From Mageeibacillus sp. UBA5436 (GTDB lineage: Bacteria > Bacillota > Clostridia > Saccharofermentanales > DTU023), in the NCBI GenBank assembly GCA_002427545.1, contig DIRM01000006.1:1-36153 (forward strand): a stretch of 36,153 nt of DNA, given 5' to 3'. The translations under genes and the position numbers were made by a program. The notes beneath the pieces were generated by a model. The model was given only the letters and a program-made list of their open reading frames with translations. It was not told the DNA's origin and did no database searches. Each line of letters begins with the position of its first letter. The stretch's first letter is position 1. Of this stretch, positions 26,569 through 34,448 are shown in pieces.

Positions 26569-26790
26569 ATGAAAACACTCAGACAAGCAAAAATTGGTGA
26601 TACCGTTAAAGTTGTAAAACTCCATGGCGAAGGTGCCGTGAAACGTCGCATTATGGATATGGGAGTCACAAAAGGCACAGATGTTTATATTCGAAAAGTT
26701 GCACCATTAGGCGATCCAATCGAAGTTATGATTAGAGGCTATGAGCTCTCAATCCGCAAAGTGGATGCCGAGATGATAGAGATTGAATAA
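26569..26790 (+). CDS. feoA: FeoA-family ferrous iron transport protein (second copy)
   Basis: A 73-residue FeoA domain closer to the family average than the first copy. It has K-I-G-D-T-V-K-V-V-K-L, R-R-I-M-D-M-G-V-T-K-G and the G-D-P-I-E-V-M-I-R-G-Y-E-L-S-I-R-K core. Start has AAGGAGAG 5 bases upstream. Tandem feoA genes before feoB are common in Clostridia; the two are clearly diverged, so they probably have distinct roles. Confidence 0.95.
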   Translation: MKTLRQAKIGDTVKVVKLHGEGAVKRRIMDMGVTKGTDVYIRKVAPLGDPIEVMIRGYELSIRKVDAEMIEIE

Positions 26791-26859
26791 TAATCGGTAA
26801 ATATTCCCAATTATATAAATAAATAGCATGAGAATCTAACCTCAAAGGAGAGAATCTTT

Positions 26860-29268
26860 ATGGATAAAACAATTAGAATTGCCCTTGCAGGAAATCCTAA
26901 TAGTGGAAAGACAACACTGTTTAATAGTTTGACCGGTTCCAATCAATTTGTTGGTAACTGGCCGGGAGTCACAGTCGAAAAAAAGGAAGGCAAGCTGAAA
27001 AAGCATGAAGGTGTTATCATTACCGATCTTCCTGGTATTTATTCTTTATCTCCCTATACATTAGAAGAAGTAATTGCAAGAAATTACTTAATTAGTGAAC
27101 GTCCAGATGCCATTTTAAACATCGTTGATGGTACAAATTTGGAACGTAATTTATATCTCACCACACAGCTTACGGAATTAGGAATTCCTGTTGTCGTCGT
27201 CATTAATATGATGGATTCAGTCAAGAAAAGTGGCGATAAAATAAACATTCAAAATTTATCTGCTGAATTGGGCTGCAAGGTTGTTGAGATTTCCGCATTA
27301 AAAGGCGAAGGAATTATTGAGGCGGCAGAAGCAGCAATCGAAGCTGCTAATACCACCAAAACGGTTCCGATGCATAATTTCTCTGGAGCCGTTGAACATG
27401 CATTGGCACATATTGAAGAAGCGGCAGTTCATCATTTACCTTTAGAGCAGCAACGTTGGTATGCCATCAAGATTTTTGAACGTGATGATAAAGTACTTGA
27501 ACAGCTGAATATTGATGAAAAGACACTCAAACATATTGAAGACGATATAAAGAATGCCGAAAAAGAATTAGATGATGATTCAGAAAGTATTATCATCAAT
27601 GAGCGGTACATTTATATTGCAACTTTAATAAAAGATAACTATAAGAAAAAAAATGCAAATAAGATGTCTACTTCGGATAAGATTGACCGAGTGGTCACAA
27701 ACCGTTGGTTGGGTCTTCCTATTTTTGCATTAGTCATGTTTCTTGTTTATTACATTTCAATGGTAACAGTTGGTGTTTCAGCTACTGATTGGGCCAATGA
27801 ACAACTCTTTGGCGAAGGTTGGCATCTATTTGGAATTGGCAGCAATGCTTATAATGAGGTAGCAGAAGAATATGAAGAAGCATCTCTTATCGTTGATGGC
27901 TATCATGTTTATATTGAAGAAAATGGTGTAGCACCTAGTGAAGAGTTTGAATATGCTATTGAAGATGAAGAAACATTAGCTGTAGAGTATGAGACCGCAT
28001 CAATTGCTGATTATAAATCGGCTTTAGCGACTCTGGATAGTTTAGGCGAAGAGCCAGATCCCGCCGATTATGGTATATGGGTGCCTGGCATACCTGTTTT
28101 AATTGGTGATACTTTAGAATCGGCAAATGTTGCACCATGGCTTTCAGGCTTGATCAATGATGGTATTGTTGCTGGTGTTGGCGCTGTTCTCGGTTTTGTA
28201 CCTCAAATGTTGGTGCTTTTCCTATTATTAGCATTTCTTGAAGCTTGCGGTTATATGTCACGTATAGCTTTTGTACTGGATCGTGTTTTCCGTAAATTTG
28301 GTCTTTCGGGTAAAAGTTTTATTCCTATGCTCATTGGCGTAGGCTGTAGCGTACCTGGAATTATGGCCTCACGTACGATTGAAAATGAACGCGATCGCCG
28401 TATGACTATCATAACAACGACATTTATTCCTTGTTCAGCTAAAGTGCCTTTTATTGCAATGATGTCAGGAGCTATTTTTGGCGGTAGTCCTTGGGTAGCC
28501 ACCTCAGCTTATTTTATTGGTATGGCAGCAATTGTTATCTCCGGTATCATCTTAAAGAAAACGACAATGTTTGCCGGTGAGCCGGCACCATTTGTAATGG
28601 AGCTACCAGCTTATCACTGGCCACCATTAAAAAATGTTCTTCGTTCCATGTGGGAGCGTGGTTGGTCTTTTATTAAAAAAGCAGGAACGATTATTTTACT
28701 TTCTACGATTGTAATTTGGTTTACTTCTTTCTTTGGAATAGTAGATGGATCTTTTAGAATGCTAGACGAAAGTGAAATCGACCAATCCTTATTGGCGACT
28801 TTAGGTGGTGCTATTGCTTGGATTTTTAAACCGCTTGGTTGGGGAACTTGGCAAGCAACGGTTTCAACGATTACTGGCTTAGTAGCAAAAGAAAATATTG
28901 TTGGTACGATGGGTATTATCTATGGTGCTTCTGGTAATACATACGCAACATTGCGTTCTGTTTTTACAGGTGTATCAGGATTCTCATTCTTAGTATTTAA
29001 TTTATTATGCGCTCCTTGCTTTGCTGCTATTGGTGCAATTAAACGGGAGATGAATAATGCAAAATGGACATGGTTTGCTATTTTATATCAAACTGGTTTT
29101 GCCTATGTGATTGCTTTAATGATTAATCAATTTGGTGGTCTCGTAACAGGTAATACGAATGTCATTGGTTTAGCTTTTTCTATTGTATTCTTGGTTACAA
29201 TCATTTATATGTTAGTTAAACCATTTAAAGAATCGACTAAGTTGACCACAGCGGTTAAGGTAAAATAA
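26860..29268 (+). CDS. feoB: Ferrous iron transporter FeoB
   Basis: An 802-residue FeoB importing Fe2+. The N-terminal G domain has G1 GNPNSGKTT (11-19), the effector loop NWPGVTVEKKEG (33-44), G3 DLPG (56-59) and G4 NMMD (116-119). Next come a helical domain (about 170-265) and a membrane domain with gate motifs GVGCSVPG (493-500) and, later, CAPC. Relative to usual FeoB, an acidic Tyr/Glu-rich stretch of about 75 residues (about 328-405) is inserted in the loop after the first transmembrane helix, which should face outside. A good AAAGGAGAG site precedes ATG 26860. Confidence 0.97.
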   Translation: MDKTIRIALAGNPNSGKTTLFNSLTGSNQFVGNWPGVTVEKKEGKLKKHEGVIITDLPGIYSLSPYTLEEVIARNYLISERPDAILNIVDGTNLERNLYLTTQLTELGIPVVVVINMMDSVKKSGDKINIQNLSAELGCKVVEISALKGEGIIEAAEAAIEAANTTKTVPMHNFSGAVEHALAHIEEAAVHHLPLEQQRWYAIKIFERDDKVLEQLNIDEKTLKHIEDDIKNAEKELDDDSESIIINERYIYIATLIKDNYKKKNANKMSTSDKIDRVVTNRWLGLPIFALVMFLVYYISMVTVGVSATDWANEQLFGEGWHLFGIGSNAYNEVAEEYEEASLIVDGYHVYIEENGVAPSEEFEYAIEDEETLAVEYETASIADYKSALATLDSLGEEPDPADYGIWVPGIPVLIGDTLESANVAPWLSGLINDGIVAGVGAVLGFVPQMLVLFLLLAFLEACGYMSRIAFVLDRVFRKFGLSGKSFIPMLIGVGCSVPGIMASRTIENERDRRMTIITTTFIPCSAKVPFIAMMSGAIFGGSPWVATSAYFIGMAAIVISGIILKKTTMFAGEPAPFVMELPAYHWPPLKNVLRSMWERGWSFIKKAGTIILLSTIVIWFTSFFGIVDGSFRMLDESEIDQSLLATLGGAIAWIFKPLGWGTWQATVSTITGLVAKENIVGTMGIIYGASGNTYATLRSVFTGVSGFSFLVFNLLCAPCFAAIGAIKREMNNAKWTWFAILYQTGFAYVIALMINQFGGLVTGNTNVIGLAFSIVFLVTIIYMLVKPFKESTKLTTAVKVK

Positions 29269-29302
29269 TAAATATAATCGAATCAAAAAGGAGTCAACTC
29301 AT

Positions 29303-29473
29303 ATGTTAACTTGGATTTCTGCAAATAAAGGAACAATTATTATTGGTATCATTCTTGGATTGATTGTAATAAGTATCATTGTTTCCATAATTAAAAATAA
29401 AAAGAAAGGCAAACCTACTTGCGGTGGAAGTTGTGGACAATGTCCAATGGGTAGTTATTGCCATAAAGAGTAA
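29303..29473 (+). CDS. FeoB-associated Cys-rich membrane protein
   Basis: A 56-residue protein beginning MLTWIS. One transmembrane helix (about 11-30) is followed by a Lys-rich turn and a cysteine tail with C40, C44, C47 and C53 (C-x3-C-x2-C-x5-C). This matches the small proteins that follow feoB in Clostridia, thought to bind iron or an Fe-S cluster for FeoB. AAGGAG lies about 9 bases upstream. It lies 34 bases after feoB and before the operon terminator. Confidence 0.88.
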   Translation: MLTWISANKGTIIIGIILGLIVISIIVSIIKNKKKGKPTCGGSCGQCPMGSYCHKE

Positions 29474-29516
29474 ACCTAATCATCAGAATAAGTAAAAAAT
29501 TATTAAAAAATAAATT

Positions 29517-29558
29517 TAAAAAGTCAGCCATAATTATTATTATGACTGACTTCTTTTT
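29517..29558. terminator. Bidirectional terminator between feo and hyp operons
   Basis: AAGTCAG (29521-29527) pairs with CTGACTT (29546-29552), with an inner CATAA/TTATG stem and one mismatch. An A-run precedes the stem and TTCTTTTT follows, so it serves both converging operons. Confidence 0.88.
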
Positions 29559-29575
29559 GTTAAGTTACTATTAAT

Positions 29576-29917
29576 TTAGTAAGCCCGAATCTCTTTAATA
29601 AAAAACTCTCTTCCACTAAGAAGCTCATGATCTTTTTCTGAGCAGAAGGGACATGTGCCGTGATTGCTAAGAGCATTATAAACCTTGCCGCAGTTACGAC
29701 AAAGGGCGTTGGCAGGGAGCATTTCTATTTCTAATTTTGTATTTTCTAATATGGTGCCATCTACCGAAGCAGGATAACAAGCATGTAGATACCTTGGTAC
29801 CACAGAAGAAAGCTCACCTACTTGAAGGACGATTGCATCGACGACTTCTAAGTGATTTTCTTCCACGATGCCTAATACTTGTTCGACCACATGATATAGT
29901 ATGCCCAATTCATGCAT
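29576..29917 (-). CDS. hypA: Nickel metallochaperone HypA
   Basis: A 113-residue HypA. The start at 29917 gives MHEL, whose His2 is the nickel ligand of the family; AGAGGT lies 7 bases upstream. A longer frame from 29947 would bury that N-terminus and is rejected. The zinc site is C73, C76, C89 and C92 (two CxxC pairs). HypA works with HypB to insert nickel into [NiFe]-hydrogenase, and in some bacteria urease. It is the last gene after hypB and the 906-residue oxidoreductase, one base after the latter's stop. No hydrogenase or urease gene is in the window. Confidence 0.95.
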   Translation of the reverse strand: MHELGILYHVVEQVLGIVEENHLEVVDAIVLQVGELSSVVPRYLHACYPASVDGTILENTKLEIEMLPANALCRNCGKVYNALSNHGTCPFCSEKDHELLSGREFFIKEIRAY

Positions 29918-29918
29918 T

Positions 29919-32639
29919 TTATTGACCTCTAAAGACTTTGTTTGCAACGATCTTTACTTTTCGTTTAAGCACATGAGGAGTGATTGATTTTTTTATGTCT
30001 GTAAACTGTACACCAGCACCGTCATATACTTTTTCGAGATGAATGGCATCAAATTTACATTTTGTCGTACACATTCCACATCCTACACACATATATTCAT
30101 CGACAACGGTAGCACCACATCCTAAGCAACGTTCGGTTTCTAACTTCATTTGTTCTTCAGTTAAACCACCGCGAAGATTTTTAAAGGTTAGCTTGCTTTT
30201 TGCACCATCAACACTTGCAGCACGCTGACGAGGTGTATTGTCGTAACTTTCAATAACGATAGTCGTTTTATCAAGCTCACAGAAATCGCGACGGCTTCTA
30301 CCAAAGCGAAGATCTTGACCTGGTTGAACAAATCGATGAATACTGATAGCTCCTTGTTTTCCTGCTGCAATAGCATCAATAGCAAAACGAGGACCCGTAA
30401 CAGCATCGCCACCTGCAAAGATATCAGGTTGACCCGTTTGATATGTCCAATCGTCTACTTGAATGCGATTGGCACGGTCAGTTTCAGCTGTAGTACCATC
30501 TAAAAGTCCACACCAGTCAATTCCTTGACCAATGGATAAGAGTACATAGTCGGCTTCAACCAGAATTGTGTCGTTCTCATCATAAGCTGGGTTAAAGCGA
30601 CCTTCGACATCAAATACCTGAGTGCATTTCTTAAATTCTACAGCCGTGACTTTTCCGTTTTCTGAGAGAATACGTTTTGGGCCCCAGCTATTTTGAATGG
30701 TAATGCCTTCTGCTTCAGCTGTTTCAATTTCTTCTGGCAAAGCAGGCATTTGTTGACGATTTTCAAGACAGAACATTGAAACTTCCGTGTCTTTTCCACG
30801 AACAGCAACACGAGCCACATCGATGGCTACGTTACCACCACCAATGACAACGACTTTACCTGAAACAGGACTGTTGCCGTTAATATTGGCTTCTCTTAAG
30901 AAATCAACGCCAGAAATAACATTTTCAGAATTTTCGCCTTCAACACCAGTTTTGCGACCGAGTTGTGCACCAACAGCAAGATAAAATGCTTTATAATCTT
31001 GGCTTCTCAGCTCATCTAAGGTGACATCTTTTCCAACTTCAATGCCAGTTTTAAATTCTACACCTAAAGCACGAAGAACATCAATTTCTGCGTCTACAAT
31101 TTCATTTTCAAGAACAAAAGAAGGAATACCCAAGGTGAGCATACCGCCAAGTCTTTCTTGTTTTTCAAAAACAGTGACGCTATAACCATCAATTGCTAAA
31201 TAATAAGCACAGGAAAGTCCAGCAGGGCCAGCTCCGATAACGGCGATTTTTTTATCACTATAATCATGTTTCTTTTTAGGAACAAAACGATTTTCTTCTT
31301 CAAGTTCTTGCATAGCGATATATTTTTTAATGTCATCAATAGCGATAGGTTCATCAATGCTTCCTCTTGTACAAGCATCTTCACAGCGTCGATTGCAGAC
31401 ATAGCCACAAACAGCAGGGAATGGGTTTTCCATTCTGATGAGTTCTAATGCCTCTCTATATTTACCTTGAGCGGCCAATTTAATATAGCCTTGTACAGCG
31501 ATATGAGCCGGACAATTTGTTTTACAAGGTGCTGTACCTGTATCGACAACTTCCTTACGATTAACTCTATAATCAGGATTCCAATCGTTTTCTTTCCAAT
31601 CATGATTTCTAGGCGTATAAGTGGTAGTAATATCTTCGACAATTGGATTGATAGAACAAATTTTTTGACCTAATTGCAAAGCATTCATAGGACAATATTC
31701 AACACATTGTCCACAAGCAACACATTTTTCTTTATCGACTTTGGCAACGTAATTGGAACGAATCATATCCGTATTTTTGTACATGGTGCCTGTGCGAAGA
31801 GAAAGACAAGAACAACCGCAACAATTGCAGATAGCATGTGTTTTTCCTGAACCATCAATATTAGGAATTTGATGCATGAGACCATTTTCTTCAGCTCTTT
31901 TAATAATGTCAAAAGCTTCTTCTCTGGTGATTTCTCTAGCTCTGCCTGTTCTAATATAATATTCAGCAGCATGTCCCATTTGAATACACATATCTTCTTT
32001 TAAGTGACCACAGCCTTCGCCCATGGCTTCTCTATCTGTTCGACAAGAACAAGGAGAACAAGAAAAAATAGTATTTTCATTTAAATATTTTGAAACTTCT
32101 TCATAGCTAACTTTTTTGCTGCTACCATCAATAGCAGATTCAATTGGAATAACCCTCATCAGGCCGATTCCTGGTGGGAACATACCTGAACTTGCGGGAC
32201 CACGTACACGGCCATAAGCTTCCATAGCATAGGCAACGACTGGGTATTTTTCCACGTTGTCCAAATTATTAACAATCATCTCCATGATGCCTGGTATCCA
32301 ACTTTCGGCATGCCAGAAAGTATCGACACCATCGATAACGTTTACGAATGTGGTGCCATATTGAGCAAGTTTCATCATTTGCTCATGACAGTATTCTTCG
32401 CTTTTTCCAAGAATTTCAGCAATTTCTGCAGCTGTTCTCTTGGTATAATAACCCATGGCAATACCAACTTCTGCCATATCGTCATCGACACCTGGTTCCA
32501 AAATGACATATTCAGGATCATCCCATGCATAGCCACTTTTCTTTGGATTCTTTCTGCCGAGCATATTGGCAAATTCCATTACCTTTTCTTTATACTGGCA
32601 TTCATAGCCCTCTGGGAAATACATTTTTGTGATTTCCAT
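29919..32639 (-). CDS. Multi-cluster Fe-S/FAD oxidoreductase (ferredoxin domain fused to GltD-like NAD(P)H oxidoreductase)
   Basis: A 906-residue fusion. Residues 1-290 form a helical/winged-helix-like domain with cysteines C194, C197, C199, C210, C218 and a dense C271-C278 set (CNCCGCSC). A [4Fe-4S] ferredoxin motif is at C306, C309, C312, C316. A glutamate-synthase small-subunit-like part follows, with C372, C376, C411, C415, C419 and C423, an FAD site GAGPAG (469-474) and an NAD(P) site GGGNVA (600-605). The end carries C838, C841 and a C851-C854-C857-C861 ferredoxin motif. It should move electrons between NAD(P)H and a ferredoxin-like partner; no glutamate synthase large subunit is present. 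The AAGGAGG site is strong, and it lies between hypB and hypA. The true substrate is unknown. Confidence 0.85.
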   Translation of the reverse strand: MEITKMYFPEGYECQYKEKVMEFANMLGRKNPKKSGYAWDDPEYVILEPGVDDDMAEVGIAMGYYTKRTAAEIAEILGKSEEYCHEQMMKLAQYGTTFVNVIDGVDTFWHAESWIPGIMEMIVNNLDNVEKYPVVAYAMEAYGRVRGPASSGMFPPGIGLMRVIPIESAIDGSSKKVSYEEVSKYLNENTIFSCSPCSCRTDREAMGEGCGHLKEDMCIQMGHAAEYYIRTGRAREITREEAFDIIKRAEENGLMHQIPNIDGSGKTHAICNCCGCSCLSLRTGTMYKNTDMIRSNYVAKVDKEKCVACGQCVEYCPMNALQLGQKICSINPIVEDITTTYTPRNHDWKENDWNPDYRVNRKEVVDTGTAPCKTNCPAHIAVQGYIKLAAQGKYREALELIRMENPFPAVCGYVCNRRCEDACTRGSIDEPIAIDDIKKYIAMQELEEENRFVPKKKHDYSDKKIAVIGAGPAGLSCAYYLAIDGYSVTVFEKQERLGGMLTLGIPSFVLENEIVDAEIDVLRALGVEFKTGIEVGKDVTLDELRSQDYKAFYLAVGAQLGRKTGVEGENSENVISGVDFLREANINGNSPVSGKVVVIGGGNVAIDVARVAVRGKDTEVSMFCLENRQQMPALPEEIETAEAEGITIQNSWGPKRILSENGKVTAVEFKKCTQVFDVEGRFNPAYDENDTILVEADYVLLSIGQGIDWCGLLDGTTAETDRANRIQVDDWTYQTGQPDIFAGGDAVTGPRFAIDAIAAGKQGAISIHRFVQPGQDLRFGRSRRDFCELDKTTIVIESYDNTPRQRAASVDGAKSKLTFKNLRGGLTEEQMKLETERCLGCGATVVDEYMCVGCGMCTTKCKFDAIHLEKVYDGAGVQFTDIKKSITPHVLKRKVKIVANKVFRGQ

Positions 32640-32662
32640 ATGCGTTCCTCCTTAAAATGACC

Positions 32663-33334
32663 TTATCCTTGATATGATTTGACTTCAGTTCTTAGCCAAT
32701 CAACCCAAGCGTCTACACCTTCACCAGTTTTTGCTGAAATGGGGAAAATGGCGATGTCAGGATTAATTTTCTTTGCTCTTTCGATGAAAGCTTCCATATC
32801 AAAATCAAATAAAGGTAACGTATCTATTTTATTGATAATTAAGGCATGACAGATTTCAAACATCAAAGGGTATTTTAATGGTTTGTCATCTCCTTCAGGG
32901 ATGGAAAGAATCATTGCATTTTTAGTTGCACCTGTATCAAATTCTGCTGGGCAGACTAAGTTACCTACATTTTCCAGAATAATAAGCTCGCTGTCTGTAG
33001 CGTCTAATCCATGGATACCTTGTCTTGTCATATCAGCATCAAGATGACACATACCACCAGTATGTAATTGAATAACAGGGACTCCTGTTTCAGAAATAGT
33101 TCTTGCGTCTACATCACTATCAATATCTGCTTCCATAATGGCGATATTGATTTCGTCTTTGAGAGCATTAATTGTTCTGGTTAATGTTGTCGTTTTTCCT
33201 GCACCTGGAGAACTCATTAAGTTTAAAAGGAATTTTCCTTGTCCTTTAAGTTCTTCTCTAAGTTTGTCAGCATCTTTATTATTGTCTTCAAAGACACTTT
33301 CTTTAATTTTTAATATGCGAAATTCGCGGTCCAT
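32663..33334 (-). CDS. hypB: Nickel-handling GTPase HypB
   Basis: A 223-residue HypB GTPase. The P-loop is SSPGAGKTT (41-49). The metal-binding residues shared by HypB proteins are C96-H97 (in GGMCHLDA) and C128 (in GNLVCPAEFD). The G4 motif is NKID. It lacks the N-terminal CxxCGC nickel motif and His-rich stretch of some HypBs, so it is the short form. It is the first gene of a minus-strand operon with AAGGAG upstream, 23 bases before the oxidoreductase. A GntR-family gene is divergent. Confidence 0.95.
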   Translation of the reverse strand: MDREFRILKIKESVFEDNNKDADKLREELKGQGKFLLNLMSSPGAGKTTTLTRTINALKDEINIAIMEADIDSDVDARTISETGVPVIQLHTGGMCHLDADMTRQGIHGLDATDSELIILENVGNLVCPAEFDTGATKNAMILSIPEGDDKPLKYPLMFEICHALIINKIDTLPLFDFDMEAFIERAKKINPDIAIFPISAKTGEGVDAWVDWLRTEVKSYQG

Positions 33335-33508
33335 ATTTACTCCTTTCAGTAGGGCATGACATCACCCTATTGCTTTGGCAATATTTTTTGCCAGATAAAT
33401 AAAACGAGAAAGATTCTCTTTGAAACGCTTAATTTCGATCAGTTTATCTCTAAAAACAATAAACGCATATAAGATTTATTATATTTAGATGTAAACCATA
33501 TTAAATTT

Positions 33509-33519
33509 TGGTTATACCA
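33509..33519. promoter_or_regulatory. FadR-type operator, site 1 (hypB side)
   Basis: TGGTTATACCA has the TGGT-N3-ACCA form typical of FadR-subfamily GntR operators and is extended by one T/A pair on each side. It sits just upstream of the -35 region of the presumed hypB promoter. Confidence 0.65.
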
Positions 33520-33640
33520 AAGTGAAAAGCGTTTATTTATTTAAATTGTATATAGTTTAAATTATAGCGTCAAGCTTTATTAAAGGTTATTTAAAGGATT
33601 TTTCAAAAAGATATTTGTAAAAATAAGAGCTTCATATTAT

Positions 33641-33662
33641 ACTGGTATCTGGTTATACCAGT
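33641..33662. promoter_or_regulatory. FadR-type operator, site 2 (regulator promoter)
   Basis: The identical TGGTTATACCA lies at 33650-33660. It is part of a larger dyad ACTGGTAT-N6-ATACCAGT that covers the -10 and the start point of the regulator gene, so autoregulation is likely. Confidence 0.7.
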
Positions 33663-33679
33663 TCCAATGGAGGTGGAAA

Positions 33680-34393
33680 ATGATGGAATTTGCAAAATTG
33701 AGTGCGCCAACCCTAAAAGAATTACTTGTCAAAGAATTAGAAACGATGATTCTTTCAGGAAAACTTGAAATTGGAGCAAAATTACCTTCAGAAAGAGAAC
33801 TTGCAGAGCAAATGCAAGTTAGCCGCTCGGTAGTCAATGGAGGTATCAATGAATTAGCAAGAAAAGGTTTTTTAATTGTAAAACCTCGTTCTGGTATTTA
33901 TGTATCAGATTATAGGAGAACGGGTACAGTTGAAGCCTTACAATCAATAATGAATTATAATGGTGGCCAATTGCATAAGGATGAGGTTCGCTCTATTCTA
34001 GAACTAAAACTTGTCATTGATACTTTATCATCTAAACTTGCAGCCAAACATGCCACAAAAGAGGATTTAGAGATACTGAATGCTAAGCTTATCCAAATGA
34101 AGGAAGCTGAGGGAGACAACAAAAAAGCTGCAGAAGCGGTTTTTGATTTTTATCATGAGCTTTCTATAGTCAGTGGAAATATTCTATTACCACTCATTTA
34201 CAGATCATTTCGTGTACCAGTGATTCATCTTTGGGAGAGATTTATCTATAAATATGGCAATGATATTGTTTGTAAAAGTGCCAAGACAGTTTTTGATGCG
34301 GTATCGATAGGTGACGAGGAGGCTGCCATAAAAGCGGTTCATCAGGCCATTTCAGGCTCGATTGAAGGTTCCAGAGAAATATATGAAGATTAA
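33680..34393 (+). CDS. FadR-family (GntR) transcriptional regulator
   Basis: A 237-residue GntR regulator. The N-terminal winged helix (about 10-75) has the family pattern L-P-S-E-R-E-L-A and V-S-R-S-V-V-N, then G-F-L-I-V-K-P-R-S-G. The C-terminal all-helical FCD domain (about 95-220) carries D-F-Y-H-E-L and S-G-N, residues that often bind a metal and a carboxylate effector. The start is ATG 33680 or 33683, after GGAGGTGG. It is divergent from hypB, and matched operators lie between them, so it probably controls the hypB operon and itself. The effector is unknown; many relatives sense organic acids. Confidence 0.93.
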   Translation: MMEFAKLSAPTLKELLVKELETMILSGKLEIGAKLPSERELAEQMQVSRSVVNGGINELARKGFLIVKPRSGIYVSDYRRTGTVEALQSIMNYNGGQLHKDEVRSILELKLVIDTLSSKLAAKHATKEDLEILNAKLIQMKEAEGDNKKAAEAVFDFYHELSIVSGNILLPLIYRSFRVPVIHLWERFIYKYGNDIVCKSAKTVFDAVSIGDEEAAIKAVHQAISGSIEGSREIYED

Positions 34394-34397
34394 AATA

Positions 34398-34430
34398 CTA
34401 AATTCTCAATATTAAATATTGAGAATTTAG
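34398..34430. repeat. Perfect 33-bp palindrome between the GntR gene and thiD
   Basis: CTAAATTCTCAATATT (34398-34413) and its exact reverse complement (34415-34430) flank a single A. It lies between converging genes, so a bidirectional terminator is the likeliest role. It lacks a T-tract and GC-rich stem. Confidence 0.65.
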
Positions 34431-34448
34431 CATTTATTGACAGATTGA

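Larger units (their letters stand above)
33335..33679. promoter_or_regulatory. Divergent control region of hypB and the GntR regulator
   Basis: This 345-base gap has no gene. On the minus strand a TATAAT lies at 33478-33483 for hypB, with a weak -35. On the plus strand TTGTAA (33615-33620) and TATACT (33638-33643), 17 bases apart, should drive the regulator. Two TGGTTATACCA words lie at these promoters. A TGGCAA-N6-TTGCCA repeat (about 33375-33392) lies in the hypB leader. Confidence 0.65.

Noticed and set aside
29918..29947. Longer HypA start at 29947
   Set aside because: It would add ten residues before MHEL and destroy the N-terminal His2 nickel site; the ATG at 29917 has its own ribosome site.
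32310..32660. Open frame of 116 codons opposite the start of the 906-residue oxidoreductase
   Set aside because: It is an antisense shadow of conserved coding sequence and resembles no family.
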